This document shows positions 54,684 through 63,277 of a stretch of DNA of 64,000 nt, piece after piece. Source of the DNA: Arthrobacter woluwensis (lineage in GTDB: Bacteria; Actinomycetota; Actinomycetes; Actinomycetales; Micrococcaceae). Each line of letters begins with the position of its first letter. The stretch's first letter is position 1. Location: positions 3,038,001 to 3,102,000 of the forward strand of contig NZ_JAUSXR010000001.1 of assembly GCF_030816155.1 (NCBI RefSeq). Direction: 5' to 3'. Below the pieces are notes generated by a model that saw only the letters and a list, made by a program, of their open reading frames with translations, had not been told where the DNA came from and did no database searches. A program made the position numbers and the translations under genes.

Positions 54684-55160
54684 TCACTCCCCCCGGTAGG
54701 CGGCTTCAAGCGCCGCGATGTCGAACTTCTTCATCCCCATGAAGGCCTGCATGGCCCGGCCCACGCCTGCGGCGTCGTCGCCGGACATGATCGAGCCGAG
54801 CGCCTGCGGCACCACCTGCCAGGAGACGCCGAACTTGTCCTTGAGCCAGCCGCACTGGCCCTCGGAGCCGCCGTCGGCGGTGAGCTTGTCCCAGTAGTAG
54901 TCGACTTCGGCCTGGTCGGCGCAGCTGATGGAGAAGGAGATGGCTTCGTTGAAGTTGAACTGGGGGCCGCCGTTCAGGCCCTGATACGGGGTCCCGTTGA
55001 GCTGGAACTCGACCGTCAGCGCGGTCCCGGCGGGGAACGGGGCGCCCTCACCGTAGCGGGACACGGCGGTCACGGAGGAGCCGGGGAACACGGAGACGTA
55101 GAACTCGGCGGCTTCCTCCGCCTGGCCGTCGAACCAGAGGCAATTGGTGATGCTGGACAT
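54684..55160 (-). CDS. VOC family protein (PhnB-like), first of a tandem pair
   Basis: I chose ATG 55158-55160 (MSSITNCLWFDGQAEEAAEF) with GAGAGGATG upstream; 158 residues. It shares with its neighbour FYVSVFP, LNGGPQFNFNEAISF, YYWDKLTADGG and GWLKDKFGVSWQVVP. The C-terminal MQAFMGMKKFDIAALEAAYR matches the family. The pair is an operon. Retained similarity but different mid-regions suggest diverged ligands. No resistance or degradation gene is linked. Confidence 0.9.
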   Translation of the reverse strand: MSSITNCLWFDGQAEEAAEFYVSVFPGSSVTAVSRYGEGAPFPAGTALTVEFQLNGTPYQGLNGGPQFNFNEAISFSISCADQAEVDYYWDKLTADGGSEGQCGWLKDKFGVSWQVVPQALGSIMSGDDAAGVGRAMQAFMGMKKFDIAALEAAYRGE

Positions 55161-55342
55161 GGGACATCCTCTCGAGGGTCCGGAGTGGGCCCGGGCAGAG
55201 CCCACGTCTTCCAAGCCTACGTCCGGACGGTGCCCGGCACGAGGGTTCAATTCGGGTCCGCGGAACCTCTGGCCCCGGACGCCATCCCGGCCTAGCGTGG
55301 CAGAGGGGGATTCAGCCGTGAATCGTTCTGAAAGGACATGAC

Positions 55343-55927
55343 ATGACGTTCAAGGTCGGCGTTCTGGTGGGTTCGCTGTCATCCACCTCGATCAACCGGA
55401 AACTCGCCAAGGCGCTGGAGAAACTGGCGCCCGAGCAGTTGCAGCTTGAGGAGATCCCCCTGAAGGACCTCCCGCTCTACAGCCAGGATTACGACAAGAC
55501 CTTCCCGCCCGTCGCCCGCGAATTCAAGGCGCGGATCGAGGCCTCCGACGCGCTCATCTTCGTCACCCCCGAGTACAACCGTTCCATCCCCGGATCCCTC
55601 AAGAACGCCATCGACTGGGCCTCCCGCCCCTACGGCAGCAACTCCTTCGCGAAGAAGCCCTCGGCGGTCACGGGCGCCTCGCCGGGCAACATCTCCACGG
55701 CCGTGGCGCAGCAGCACTTGCGGAGCATCCTCTCCTTCGTGAACTCCCCCGAGCTCGCCAGCCCGGAGGCGTACATCCACTTCACGCCCGGCTTGATCGA
55801 CGACGACGGCACCGTCACCAACGAGGGCACCGCCGAGTTCCTGCGCGGCTGGCTGGACGCGTTCGCGCTGTTCGTCGCACGCGTCACCGCCGCGGTGAAC
55901 GACGGGCAGGATCCCGACCGGGGCTAG
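55343..55927 (+). CDS. NADPH-dependent FMN reductase family protein
   Basis: The 194-residue protein has a flavodoxin-like fold with VGVLVGSLSSTSINRKLAKA (FMN phosphate loop), LPLYSQDYD and the conserved FVTPEYNRSIPGSLKNAIDW (residues 73-92). It would reduce FMN, quinones or azo compounds with NADPH in the cytoplasm. GAAAGGA lies 6-9 nt before the ATG. The tail (NDGQDPDRG) follows a helix. The next gene starts 9 nt later but has its own leaderless-type promoter. Confidence 0.92.
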   Translation: MTFKVGVLVGSLSSTSINRKLAKALEKLAPEQLQLEEIPLKDLPLYSQDYDKTFPPVAREFKARIEASDALIFVTPEYNRSIPGSLKNAIDWASRPYGSNSFAKKPSAVTGASPGNISTAVAQQHLRSILSFVNSPELASPEAYIHFTPGLIDDDGTVTNEGTAEFLRGWLDAFALFVARVTAAVNDGQDPDRG

Positions 55928-55936
55928 GCTCCCACC

Positions 55937-56491
55937 ATGGGGAATGACGCGGGGAACAACACGCACACCGACCACCAGCTCCGCACCGGCCGGCTGCTGA
56001 CCGGTGCGGGCCTGCTGGTGTTCGCCGCCACGGTCGTGTGGTTCCTGACCGTGGCACCGGGCACCGTGCCGGGCCATTTCGGGGTGGACGGCACGGTCAA
56101 CCGCTGGGACACCAAGGGACGTTTCGTCCTCACGCTGTCCGCGGTGGCGGTGGGCATCACCCTGCTCCTGACCACCGCGCCGTCCTGGATCTTCCGGCTC
56201 CCGGCCGGCCTAGTCAACGTGCCCAACGCCGAATACTGGTTCCGGCCGGAGAACCGCGCCCGTCTGGCCCGCAATCTCACCCGCGACCTGGGCGTGGTGA
56301 ATCTGATCGTGCTTCTGCTGCTGAGCTGGATCATGGTGGCTTCCGTCATCGCGGCGGATCGCGACGGTCAGGTGTCACCGCTTTTCCTGATCATTCCCAC
56401 GCTGCTCGTGGCGGGAGCCGTCATGGGTCTCGCGCTCAGGATCTACAGCAGCCCGCGCTACGCGATCCCGCCCGACGACCGGCGTTCCTGA
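55937..56491 (+). CDS. DUF1648-type membrane protein
   Basis: The 184-residue protein has four membrane helices. PGTVPGHFGVDGTVNRWDTK near residue 42 is the DUF1648 signature, and YWFRPENRARLARNLTRDLG lies near 97. The family is found in membrane sensors and SdpI-like immunity proteins, but the function of single-domain members is unknown. TAGGCT 6 nt before the ATG suggests a leaderless message. It lies between the FMN reductase and the convergent ABC-type genes. Confidence 0.75.
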   Translation: MGNDAGNNTHTDHQLRTGRLLTGAGLLVFAATVVWFLTVAPGTVPGHFGVDGTVNRWDTKGRFVLTLSAVAVGITLLLTTAPSWIFRLPAGLVNVPNAEYWFRPENRARLARNLTRDLGVVNLIVLLLLSWIMVASVIAADRDGQVSPLFLIIPTLLVAGAVMGLALRIYSSPRYAIPPDDRRS

Positions 56492-56529
56492 CTATCATTC
56501 CTGACCGGCGCACCTGGCCGGGGAGCCCG

Positions 56530-57852
56530 TCAGCGTCGGGAGACGAGCCCCGCGAACCGGAGGAGCGCCAGAATCCCGAGACCCACCGCCAGGACCCCGA
56601 GCACCGTGGCCGACGGGAACCGCGTCCCGGCCCAGAGCAGCCAGACCGCCGGAATCACGGGCCTGAGCAGCCACAGGACCATGAACACGGCGGTCGTGTC
56701 ACCCACCGGGGTGCTGACGGGCGTCAGGTACTGGGCGGGAAGGCCCGCCGCTCCCAGACTCGCGAACCGGATCAGCGCGGCGCAGGCCGTCACCAGGAGG
56801 GCGGGCGCCAGACGGGCGGGATCGACGACCAGGACCGGCGCCGCGACGGCTGCCAGCAGGACCATCAGCGGCAGCGCCGCATGGGCCAGCAGCCGGGCCG
56901 GCAGCGGCTGCGGCACGACGACGTCGTACCCCACGGTGTCCGCGACGTCGCCGAGGGCGCCGCTCAGCCGGGTCATGGCGGCCTGCGCGAGCAGCAGCAG
57001 CACCGCGAGCATCGCCGGAGCCGCTCCCGCCAAAGCCAGAGCCGTCGCACCCGCCACCAGAAACACGAGCGTGAGCCCCACACCCCACGGGTCCTGCCGG
57101 AGATACCGGAGATCGATGGCGACCGAACGCGCGAGCAGACCCGCCGGGAAGGCACGCCCGGTCCGGCGTGGCCCGCGGCGCGGGATGCCGGCGGCGAGGG
57201 ACCGGCTGTCGCCGGTCATGAGTCCGGCGAGCGCGACATCGCGCGCGGCGGTCAGATCCTCGAGCCGCGGGATCGTCAGGCCGGCCGGGCCCCGCTGCTT
57301 GCGGGAGGCCAGCACGGCCGAGACGAGCCCGCCGATCAGTCCCACTCCGAGCGCCGTCCCGAGGAGGCCGGGAAGTCCCGGGGCTTCGCCGTTCCCCTGC
57401 CACCAGGCCAGGACCGGCAGCGCGGCGAGGACCAGGGCGAAGAGCACCGCGCACCCCTGGATGAGCCGCGTGCGAGTGCCGAGGGTGGCCCGGAGACCGA
57501 AGGGTCCCGCGGCCAGGTAGTGGATCTCCTCGGCGGAACTCCACACCGGTCCGAGGTAGGCGGGGGTCGCCGCGGCGGCCAGGACCAGAAGCGCTTCCAG
57601 GCCTGCGACGAGGCCCAGCAGTCCGGCCGAAGACAACGGTGCGACCGGCCCGGCGAGCACGAGCACCACGGACCAGACGCCCGGGCCGATCACCAGTCCC
57701 AGGAGGAGAGCCGCCAGATACCAGGGGTACCAGCGGCCGTCCTCGGACGCGCCGCGGAGCAGCACCCTGACGGCCTGAAGCTGCCGACGCCCCGCCGGGG
57801 CGGGTGCTGTGGCAGGGTCGCGTGGTGTGGCGGGTCCGGGTGATGCGCTCAC
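56530..57852 (-). CDS. Membrane component of an ABC-type exporter (DUF6297-like)
   Basis: The 440-residue protein starts at GTG 57850-57852, overlapping the stop of the ATPase gene (GTGA). It has ten to twelve hydrophobic helices, beginning with YLAALLLGLVIGPGVWSVVL, and a cytoplasmic middle (IPRLEDLTAARDVALAGLMT). This fits actinobacterial DUF6297-type proteins encoded with a CcmA-like ATPase. Substrate is unknown; an exporter is likely from subunit type. Coupled translation supports a complex. Confidence 0.7.
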   Translation of the reverse strand: MSASPGPATPRDPATAPAPAGRRQLQAVRVLLRGASEDGRWYPWYLAALLLGLVIGPGVWSVVLVLAGPVAPLSSAGLLGLVAGLEALLVLAAAATPAYLGPVWSSAEEIHYLAAGPFGLRATLGTRTRLIQGCAVLFALVLAALPVLAWWQGNGEAPGLPGLLGTALGVGLIGGLVSAVLASRKQRGPAGLTIPRLEDLTAARDVALAGLMTGDSRSLAAGIPRRGPRRTGRAFPAGLLARSVAIDLRYLRQDPWGVGLTLVFLVAGATALALAGAAPAMLAVLLLLAQAAMTRLSGALGDVADTVGYDVVVPQPLPARLLAHAALPLMVLLAAVAAPVLVVDPARLAPALLVTACAALIRFASLGAAGLPAQYLTPVSTPVGDTTAVFMVLWLLRPVIPAVWLLWAGTRFPSATVLGVLAVGLGILALLRFAGLVSRR

Positions 57853-58565
57853 AGCGCTCCGTCGCCGGGGTCGCGGGAGCCGCCGTCGATGGAGTCGTCG
57901 CCGGGCTCGTCGCCGTCCGCCCACGCGCTCCCCTCCTGCCCGCGGGCGAGCACCACTTCGCGGGCGCCCAGCAGGTCCACGAGACGGGGATCGTGCGTGG
58001 CCAGCAGGACGCCGGTCCCGAGGTCGCGGCGGCGCAGCATCAGCTCGGCGATGACCTGACGGCGCCGGGCATCCAGACGCTGTTCCGGTTCGTCCAGGAC
58101 GAGCAGCGCGGCGGGGCGGGCGAACGCCATCACCAGCCCGATCCCCTGGCGCTCCCCCGAGGACAACTCATCCGGGTACTGGTCGGCCAGCCGGGCCAGG
58201 TCCAGGGCTTCGAGCACCTCGTCCAGGGGGAGGGCCATGCCGCCCGAACCGGCCCAGGAGGTCTCCACGAGATCCAGGTGTTCCGCGATCGTCAGACGGG
58301 CGTAGAACGGCGGTGGGCCGGTCATGGCGGCGATGCCCCGGGCTCCGTCCCCCAGGGCCACTCGCCGGTCGAGGGCCCCCGTCGTGGGGGCGAGACGGCC
58401 CAGCGCCAGCCTCAGCAACGTGGTCTTGCCGGAACCGTTGGGCCCCGTGAGGGCCACGATCTCCCCGGGCCGTACGGTGAAGGTGGTGGGGCGCACGAGC
58501 CAGCGCTCGCCCACCTGGGCTCCCACGGCGGAGGCGCGCAGCAGCGCGGCCGGGGTGTCAGTCAT
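57849..58565 (-). CDS. ABC transporter ATP-binding protein
   Basis: The 238-residue protein has Walker A GPNGSGKTTLLRLALG (about residues 40-55), a signature ELSSGERQGIGLVMAFARPA where SSGE replaces the common SGGQ, Walker B ALLVLDEPEQRLD and the switch His in LLATHDPRL. The Walker B region ends in EQRLD, so Gln follows the catalytic DEP. It is the ATPase for the overlapping membrane gene. Both lie convergent to the DUF1648 gene. Confidence 0.9.
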   Translation of the reverse strand: MTDTPAALLRASAVGAQVGERWLVRPTTFTVRPGEIVALTGPNGSGKTTLLRLALGRLAPTTGALDRRVALGDGARGIAAMTGPPPFYARLTIAEHLDLVETSWAGSGGMALPLDEVLEALDLARLADQYPDELSSGERQGIGLVMAFARPAALLVLDEPEQRLDARRRQVIAELMLRRRDLGTGVLLATHDPRLVDLLGAREVVLARGQEGSAWADGDEPGDDSIDGGSRDPGDGAL

Positions 58566-58620
58566 CGGTGCGTCCCGTCATCGTGCGTCCGGAGGTCATC
58601 CGCGGCTCCTGACCAAACAA

Positions 58621-58653
58621 AAGCGCCCGCGCCGGAAACCGGCACGGGCGCTT
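58621..58653 (-). terminator. Intrinsic terminator of the DUF4193 gene
   Basis: AAGCGCCCG and CGGGCGCTT pair around an inner CCGG-AAA-CCGG. On the minus strand the stem is followed by TTGTTTGG, extending the T run of the stem end. It lies 9 nt past the DUF4193 stop. Confidence 0.85.
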
Positions 58654-58662
58654 GAAAGCCGA

Positions 58663-58965
58663 TCAGCCTTCGCACTCGACGCAGTACACGAGGCCATTCT
58701 TCTCTCGTGCGATCTGCGAGCGGTGCCGGACCAGGAAACAGGAGGCGCAGGTGAATTCATCCGCACGCTCCGGGATGACCACCACGGTGAGTTCCTCATT
58801 GCTGAGGTCCACATCAGGGACATCCACACCATCAGAGGTGTCCGCCTCGTCGAGCTCACGCACCACGCTGCGGGCATCACCCGAGTTGACGGTCTTCAGC
58901 GCCTCAAGGGACTCGTTCTGGATCTCCGCAACATCAGAGCGCACTGCATCGTAGTCGGTTGCCAT
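58663..58965 (-). CDS. DUF4193 zinc-ribbon protein
   Basis: The 100-residue protein is acidic in the first two thirds (YDAVRSDVAEIQNESLEALK, DEADTSDGVDVPDVDLSNEE) and ends in a zinc ribbon: CASC near residue 73 and CVEC near the C-terminus, with FLVRHRSQIAREKNGLVYCV between. DUF4193 is widespread and conserved in actinobacteria, close to essential in some, and of unknown function. It is monocistronic with a clear terminator. Confidence 0.92.
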   Translation of the reverse strand: MATDYDAVRSDVAEIQNESLEALKTVNSGDARSVVRELDEADTSDGVDVPDVDLSNEELTVVVIPERADEFTCASCFLVRHRSQIAREKNGLVYCVECEG

Positions 58966-59117
58966 GTGTGGCCTGCCTCTCCTCGCCTAGCGGACGCCTG
59001 GTGGGACGTCACGGCAATGCATCATAGGGCACCCATGACCACATAGCCAATCGCTTCCGGAATTCCTTCCACCGGACACCCATTCCCCCACGTCATGCCC
59101 GGGAGTACGGTGTCTGC

Positions 59118-59933
59118 ATGAGCGCGCAGGAACAGGACGACATCTACACTCACGGCCACCACGCCTCCGTTGTCCGGGCCCATGCCAGCAGGACCGCGCG
59201 CGAGTGCGCGGGCTACCTCCTGGAGCACCTCGCACCGGGCGTGACGATGCTCGACGTCGGCTGCGGCCCCGGCAGCATCACGTGCGACTTCGCGGAGCTG
59301 GTCGCCCCCGCCGTGGTCACCGGACTGGACCGGGCGCCGGAGGTGGTGGAACAGGCCGCGGAGCTCGCCCGCACCCGTGGCGTGGAGAACGTCGCCTTCG
59401 TCTCCGGCAACATCTACGCGCTGGACTTCCCGGACGACACCTTCGACGTGGTGCACGCCCACCAGGTGCTCCAGCACCTCACGGATCCCGTGGCCGCCCT
59501 GCGGGAGATGCGCCGTGTGGCCAAGCCCGGCGGCCTCGTGGCCGTGCGGGACGCCGATTTCCACGGCATCTTCTGGTACCCCGAGATCCCGGAGCTGGAC
59601 GAGTGGATGGAGATGTATCAGAAGGTGGCCCGGCACAATCAGGCCGAACCGGACGGCGGACGGCACCTGGTGGCCTGGGCTCAGGAGGCCGGTTTCACGG
59701 ACGTCGCCCCGAGCAGCAGCAACTGGACCTACGCCACCGCCCAGCAGCGCCGCTGGCTGGCCCGTGTCTGGGCGGAGCGGGTGGTTCACTCGTCCCTCGG
59801 AGAGCAGGCCCTCTCCTACGGTTATGCCACGCAGACCGGCCTGGAGAGGATCGCCGCGGGCTGGCACCGCTGGGGCGAGACGAGCGACGGCTGGCTCGTC
59901 ATGCCGAACGGCGAGGTGCTGCTGAGGGCCTGA
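59118..59933 (+). CDS. Class I SAM-dependent methyltransferase
   Basis: The 271-residue protein has motif I LDVGCGPGSITCDFAELV (residues 41-58), GLDRAPEVVEQA, then VSGNIYALDFPDDTFDVVHA and LREMRRVAKPGGLVAVRDAD. The C-terminal part (WTYATAQQRRWLARVWAERV) is helical, like the UbiE/Methyltransf_11 group. It methylates an unknown small molecule. TACGGT 6 nt before the ATG indicates a leaderless message. It converges with the DUF4190 gene across a 67-nt GC-rich gap. Confidence 0.9.
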   Translation: MSAQEQDDIYTHGHHASVVRAHASRTARECAGYLLEHLAPGVTMLDVGCGPGSITCDFAELVAPAVVTGLDRAPEVVEQAAELARTRGVENVAFVSGNIYALDFPDDTFDVVHAHQVLQHLTDPVAALREMRRVAKPGGLVAVRDADFHGIFWYPEIPELDEWMEMYQKVARHNQAEPDGGRHLVAWAQEAGFTDVAPSSSNWTYATAQQRRWLARVWAERVVHSSLGEQALSYGYATQTGLERIAAGWHRWGETSDGWLVMPNGEVLLRA

Positions 59934-60000
59934 CGGGCTGCGCGGCGGGCGCCTCGGCGCGGCGGGCGGCGGGCGGCGCGGGAGGCCAGGCCGCGCGGCG

Positions 60001-60363
60001 CTACTGGCTCTGCACGCCGGAGGCGCCGGCGGTGAACATCAGGGTGAAGATCCCGATCATGAAGAACAGCACGATCGCCCAGCCCACCAGCATGATGCTG
60101 TTGATGATGATGCCCGCGACCGCGATCCCCTTGCCCGCGGGCTCCTTCCGCGAGCCGACGATGCCCAGCACGAGCCCGACGATCGGCACCAGGAAGGTCC
60201 AGCCGAAGAACATGCTGCTCAGGCCGAGGACCAGGGAGGCGATGGAGTTCCCCTTGGGCTGCGGCGCGGGGAAGGTCAGGTAGACCGGGGCCGGCTGCGA
60301 ACCGTAGGGCCCGGGCCCGGTGGGCGGGTAATCCGGCGGATAGTTCGGCGGCACCTGGGACAC
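60001..60363 (-). CDS. DUF4190-type membrane protein with Pro/Tyr-rich N-terminus
   Basis: I chose GTG 60361-60363 (codes MSQVPPNYPPDYPP) after TAGGAG, giving 120 residues. The first 35 are Pro/Gly/Tyr-rich and probably unstructured outside the membrane plane. Two or three helices follow (NSIASLVLGLSSMFFGWTFL, VPIVGLVLGIVGSRKEPAGK, GIAVAGIIINSIMLVGWAIV). The pattern fits DUF4190, common in actinobacteria and without known function. Confidence 0.85.
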   Translation of the reverse strand: MSQVPPNYPPDYPPTGPGPYGSQPAPVYLTFPAPQPKGNSIASLVLGLSSMFFGWTFLVPIVGLVLGIVGSRKEPAGKGIAVAGIIINSIMLVGWAIVLFFMIGIFTLMFTAGASGVQSQ

Positions 60364-60458
60364 TGCGCAGCTCCTAGTTTCGTGGCGGCGCCGGTTCATC
60401 CGTCGCCTCCGTCTCGTTCTCCCGGCATTCTGTCAGACCGCGGGCCCTGGGTCCCGGG

Positions 60459-61649
60459 TCAGACCGCTGTCGGCTCCGGCACGGTGCTCCGGGCGGGGAC
60501 ACTGGCCACCTGACGGATGAAGAGGATGAGCCACGTGAAGATCAGGGCGAACGCGATCAGCTCCATGCCCGTGAGGTTGTAATAGCCGAGCGGCAGGTAC
60601 AGGACCACGGAGACGACCACACCGGTCACGAACACGCCACTGGCCACGTGGAAGGTGAAGCCGAGCCCGGGGATCCACCACGGCAGCGCGATGACCAGCA
60701 CACCCCAGGCCACGACCATGCCGGTGGCGCCGGTGTTGTGCAGGAGCTCGGACTCGTCCACGGGCACCAGACCCGCGAGCGCGAGGCCGACCCCCATGAG
60801 CACCAGGCAGCCGTAGACCGGCCGCAGTTTCGGGTGCAGATAGCGTTCGCGTCCCACGTTCTTCGCCCAGCCGCGCGCGCCGAAGAAGCGCAGCCACCGC
60901 TGTCCCGCCTGCTGCCGCAGGGCCTGGATCTGCGTGAAGGCGACCGCCCCGGCGTCGGACTCCGAGAAGTGCTGCAGATCCGCCAGGATGAAGTGCGCCA
61001 TCGTGACGATCAGCGCGCCCGCCACGAGGAGCGTGATGTTGAAGGTGTAGGCGGTCCCGGAGTGGGCGGTGCCGAGGGCGCTGATGTTGGACTGCCACCA
61101 ATCCGCCTGCTCCGTGTTCACCATGGCGTTCAGCACCCCCATGACCAGGAAGGCGCCGAGCAGGGTCGCGACGCGCTCGGTCGTCAGGTTCTGGGCGTTC
61201 ACCGCGGTCAGATAAGCCGAAGCGCCGGCCGTCATGGCCAGGAGCAGCGCAGCGGCGAAGGCGTCCAGGGTCAGCCCGATGAAGGCCTGCTGGAACAGTG
61301 CGAACAGTGCCACGGCCCCCATGTACGCGAGGGCGGCATGGGAGAGGGCCAGCGCGACGACGTCGAGCAGATAGAGCCATGGCGGACGTCCCGCGGTGCG
61401 CACGCGCCGGACGACCCGGCCTCCCACCACGAACCCGAAGGCCGCGAGCGCGACGACGGCGCTGAGCACGGCGGCGGCGACACCGATCGAGCCGCTGCCG
61501 GATAGCGGCGGATGCGCGCCGAAGAACAGCACGAAACCGGCGAGGAACCCGAGGATCAGGGCGCCACCACCGGCCTGCAGAGCACGCTCCTCGGCCGTGT
61601 GCCGAGGCGTGGAGGCGGGGTTGCTGGTTCTCAGGGGCGGCAGTGACAT
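60459..61649 (-). CDS. Uncharacterised multi-pass membrane protein
   Basis: The 396-residue protein has about ten membrane helices and no recognised motif. Features are FVLFFGAHPPLSGSGSIGVA near residue 38, VNTEQADWWQSNISALGTAH near 179 and VGRERYLHPKLRPVYGCLVL near 268. SALGT/HSGTAYTFN is reminiscent of DUF998-type proteins, but the match is weak. CAGAAT 6 nt before the ATG may be a leaderless promoter. It is divergent from the LysE gene by 44 nt. Confidence 0.65.
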   Translation of the reverse strand: MSLPPLRTSNPASTPRHTAEERALQAGGGALILGFLAGFVLFFGAHPPLSGSGSIGVAAAVLSAVVALAAFGFVVGGRVVRRVRTAGRPPWLYLLDVVALALSHAALAYMGAVALFALFQQAFIGLTLDAFAAALLLAMTAGASAYLTAVNAQNLTTERVATLLGAFLVMGVLNAMVNTEQADWWQSNISALGTAHSGTAYTFNITLLVAGALIVTMAHFILADLQHFSESDAGAVAFTQIQALRQQAGQRWLRFFGARGWAKNVGRERYLHPKLRPVYGCLVLMGVGLALAGLVPVDESELLHNTGATGMVVAWGVLVIALPWWIPGLGFTFHVASGVFVTGVVVSVVLYLPLGYYNLTGMELIAFALIFTWLILFIRQVASVPARSTVPEPTAV

Positions 61650-61693
61650 GTCTCTATTCTGCCCAGTCGCCGGCGCTCCCCTACTCTTGTCGG

Positions 61694-62317
61694 GTGGAAC
61701 TCTCCCTTTGGCTGGCTCTGGCCACCGCAGCGCTGCTCATCAGCCTCACCCCCGGCGCGGGTGCCGTCAACACCATGAGCAACGCCCTCAACGTCGGATT
61801 CACCCGCTCGATCTGGGGGATTCTGGGGCAGCAGGCGGCCTTGGTGATCCACGTGGTGGTGGTCGCCCTGGGACTGGGCGTGCTGGTCTCGCAGTCGCCC
61901 GTCCTGTTCAACGTGATCCGCTACGCGGGCGCCGCCTATCTGGTGTATCTGGGCATCCGGCAGTTCCTGGCCAAGCCGGTGCACACCGCGGAGGCGCAGG
62001 CGGAACTCGCGGGCGAACCCGCGTGGAGCATGTTCCGCCGGGGCCTCTGGGTCAACCTGCTGAACCCCAAGGCGATCGTCTTCTTCCTGGCCTTCCTGCC
62101 GCAGTTCATCAAGGCCGATCAGCCGCTGCTCACGCAGTACGCGGTGGTGGCCGTGACGGTGGTCGTGATCGACATCCTGGTCATGTGGTTCTTCTTCGCC
62201 CTGGCCGCGAAGTCGGTGCGCAGCTTCACCCGTTCGGCACGCGGGCAGCTGGTGCTCAACCGGAGCTTCGGGGTGCTCTTCGTCCTGCTCGGCGTCGGGC
62301 TGGCGCTCCTGCACTGA
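61694..62317 (+). CDS. LysE family amino-acid exporter
   Basis: The 207-residue protein has six membrane helices. The N-terminal LISLTPGAGAVNTMSNALNV, then GFTRSIWGILGQQAAL, is the LysE/RhtB signature, and RGLWVNLLNPKAIVFFLAFL near residue 117 holds the second conserved NPK motif. It would export an amino acid or related metabolite. The start is GTG 61694 with TACTCT 6 nt upstream (leaderless type). Substrate is unknown. Confidence 0.92.
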   Translation: MELSLWLALATAALLISLTPGAGAVNTMSNALNVGFTRSIWGILGQQAALVIHVVVVALGLGVLVSQSPVLFNVIRYAGAAYLVYLGIRQFLAKPVHTAEAQAELAGEPAWSMFRRGLWVNLLNPKAIVFFLAFLPQFIKADQPLLTQYAVVAVTVVVIDILVMWFFFALAAKSVRSFTRSARGQLVLNRSFGVLFVLLGVGLALLH

Positions 62318-62413
62318 TTCACTGGCCGTTCACTGGCCGGGGGCGCCGAACGGGGGCACCGACCGGACGGGCCGGACGGGCCGCACCCCTGCCTGCGCCG
62401 GCCCGGTTCTTCG

Positions 62414-62548
62414 TCACTCCTCGTCGGCGCCTTCGGCCGGGTCCTCCGCATGGACGCGTTCCGTCTCCTCGGATTGCTCCTCGTCTTCGCCTTCCGCGGG
62501 TGCCTCGCTGTGGGTGCGGTCATCGTCACCGGGCTGGATTCCGGACAT
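62414..62548 (-). CDS. Small acidic 44-residue protein
   Basis: A GGGAGG Shine-Dalgarno precedes ATG 62546-62548. The peptide (MSGIQPGDDDRTHSEAPAEG, then EDEEQSEETERVHAEDPAEG and ADEE) is about 40 percent Asp/Glu with two related PAEG-x-DEE units. It is likely disordered. Function is unknown. It sits between the LysE and phosphatase genes on the opposite strand. Confidence 0.5.
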   Translation of the reverse strand: MSGIQPGDDDRTHSEAPAEGEDEEQSEETERVHAEDPAEGADEE

Positions 62549-62734
62549 CGCCGGACCTCCCCTCGAACGTGCCCCACGACCCTTCGCGTGGGGTCTGTCC
62601 TTCCAGCGTAGGCCGGTGCGGCTCACGGGGCCAGGGGTTCCGGGGCCGTCATGCAAGGGCCTGAAGGCCGGCCCGGAGGCCTCCTCCGGCACCCGGCCCC
62701 CCGCCGTCGTGGGCGGAGCGGCTACCGTTGGAGC

Positions 62735-63277
62735 ATGGCTGAAAAACCTTTCCGGGTGATCACGGTGTGCACGGGCAACATCTGCCGCTCACCCATGGCT
62801 GAATACCAGCTGCGCCGCGCTCTGGCGGAGGCCGCGCAGCAGCACCCCGAGGACGGGTTCCTGGCCGCCGTCGTCGTTGATTCGGCCGGGATCAGCGACG
62901 AAGAGGTGGGCCGCTCGATGGACCGCCGCGCCGCCACTCAGCTGCGCGCCCTGGGGATCGACCCCGCCGGGCATGTGGCCCGTGAATGGGACAACGCCTG
63001 GTTCCGCGAACGCGACCTCATCCTGGCCATGGATGAGAACCACTACCGGGCTCTGCAGCGCTGGGTGCCGGACGAGCAGTCCCGCGCCCGGATCCGCATG
63101 TTCCGGTCCTTCGATCCGTCGCTGGCCGGCAGGAGCACCGCGGAACTCGGCATCTACGACCCCTGGTACGGCGACCAGCGCGACTTCGTGGAGTGCGCGG
63201 ACATGATCTCCGGCTCGCTGGAACCGCTCGTGGAGTACATCCGGGCCGCGGCGGCGCACGGGGCCCAGCCCGAGTGA
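62735..63277 (+). CDS. Low-molecular-weight protein-tyrosine phosphatase
   Basis: The 180-residue protein has the active-site loop VCTGNICRSP (Cys12, Arg18), the DPW acid region (IYDPWYGDQRDFVE, general-acid Asp near residue 150) and MDENHYRAL. It removes phosphate from phosphotyrosine, often on capsule or regulatory kinases, in the cytoplasm. TACCGT 6 nt before the ATG suggests a leaderless message. Its stop overlaps the start of the P-loop gene (TGATG), so the two are coupled. Confidence 0.93.
   Translation: MAEKPFRVITVCTGNICRSPMAEYQLRRALAEAAQQHPEDGFLAAVVVDSAGISDEEVGRSMDRRAATQLRALGIDPAGHVAREWDNAWFRERDLILAMDENHYRALQRWVPDEQSRARIRMFRSFDPSLAGRSTAELGIYDPWYGDQRDFVECADMISGSLEPLVEYIRAAAAHGAQPE

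Noticed and set aside
59934..60000. GGCGGGC-rich tract between convergent genes
   Set aside because: It is a short GC-rich low-complexity stretch; no clean hairpin or exact tandem unit could be defined by eye.
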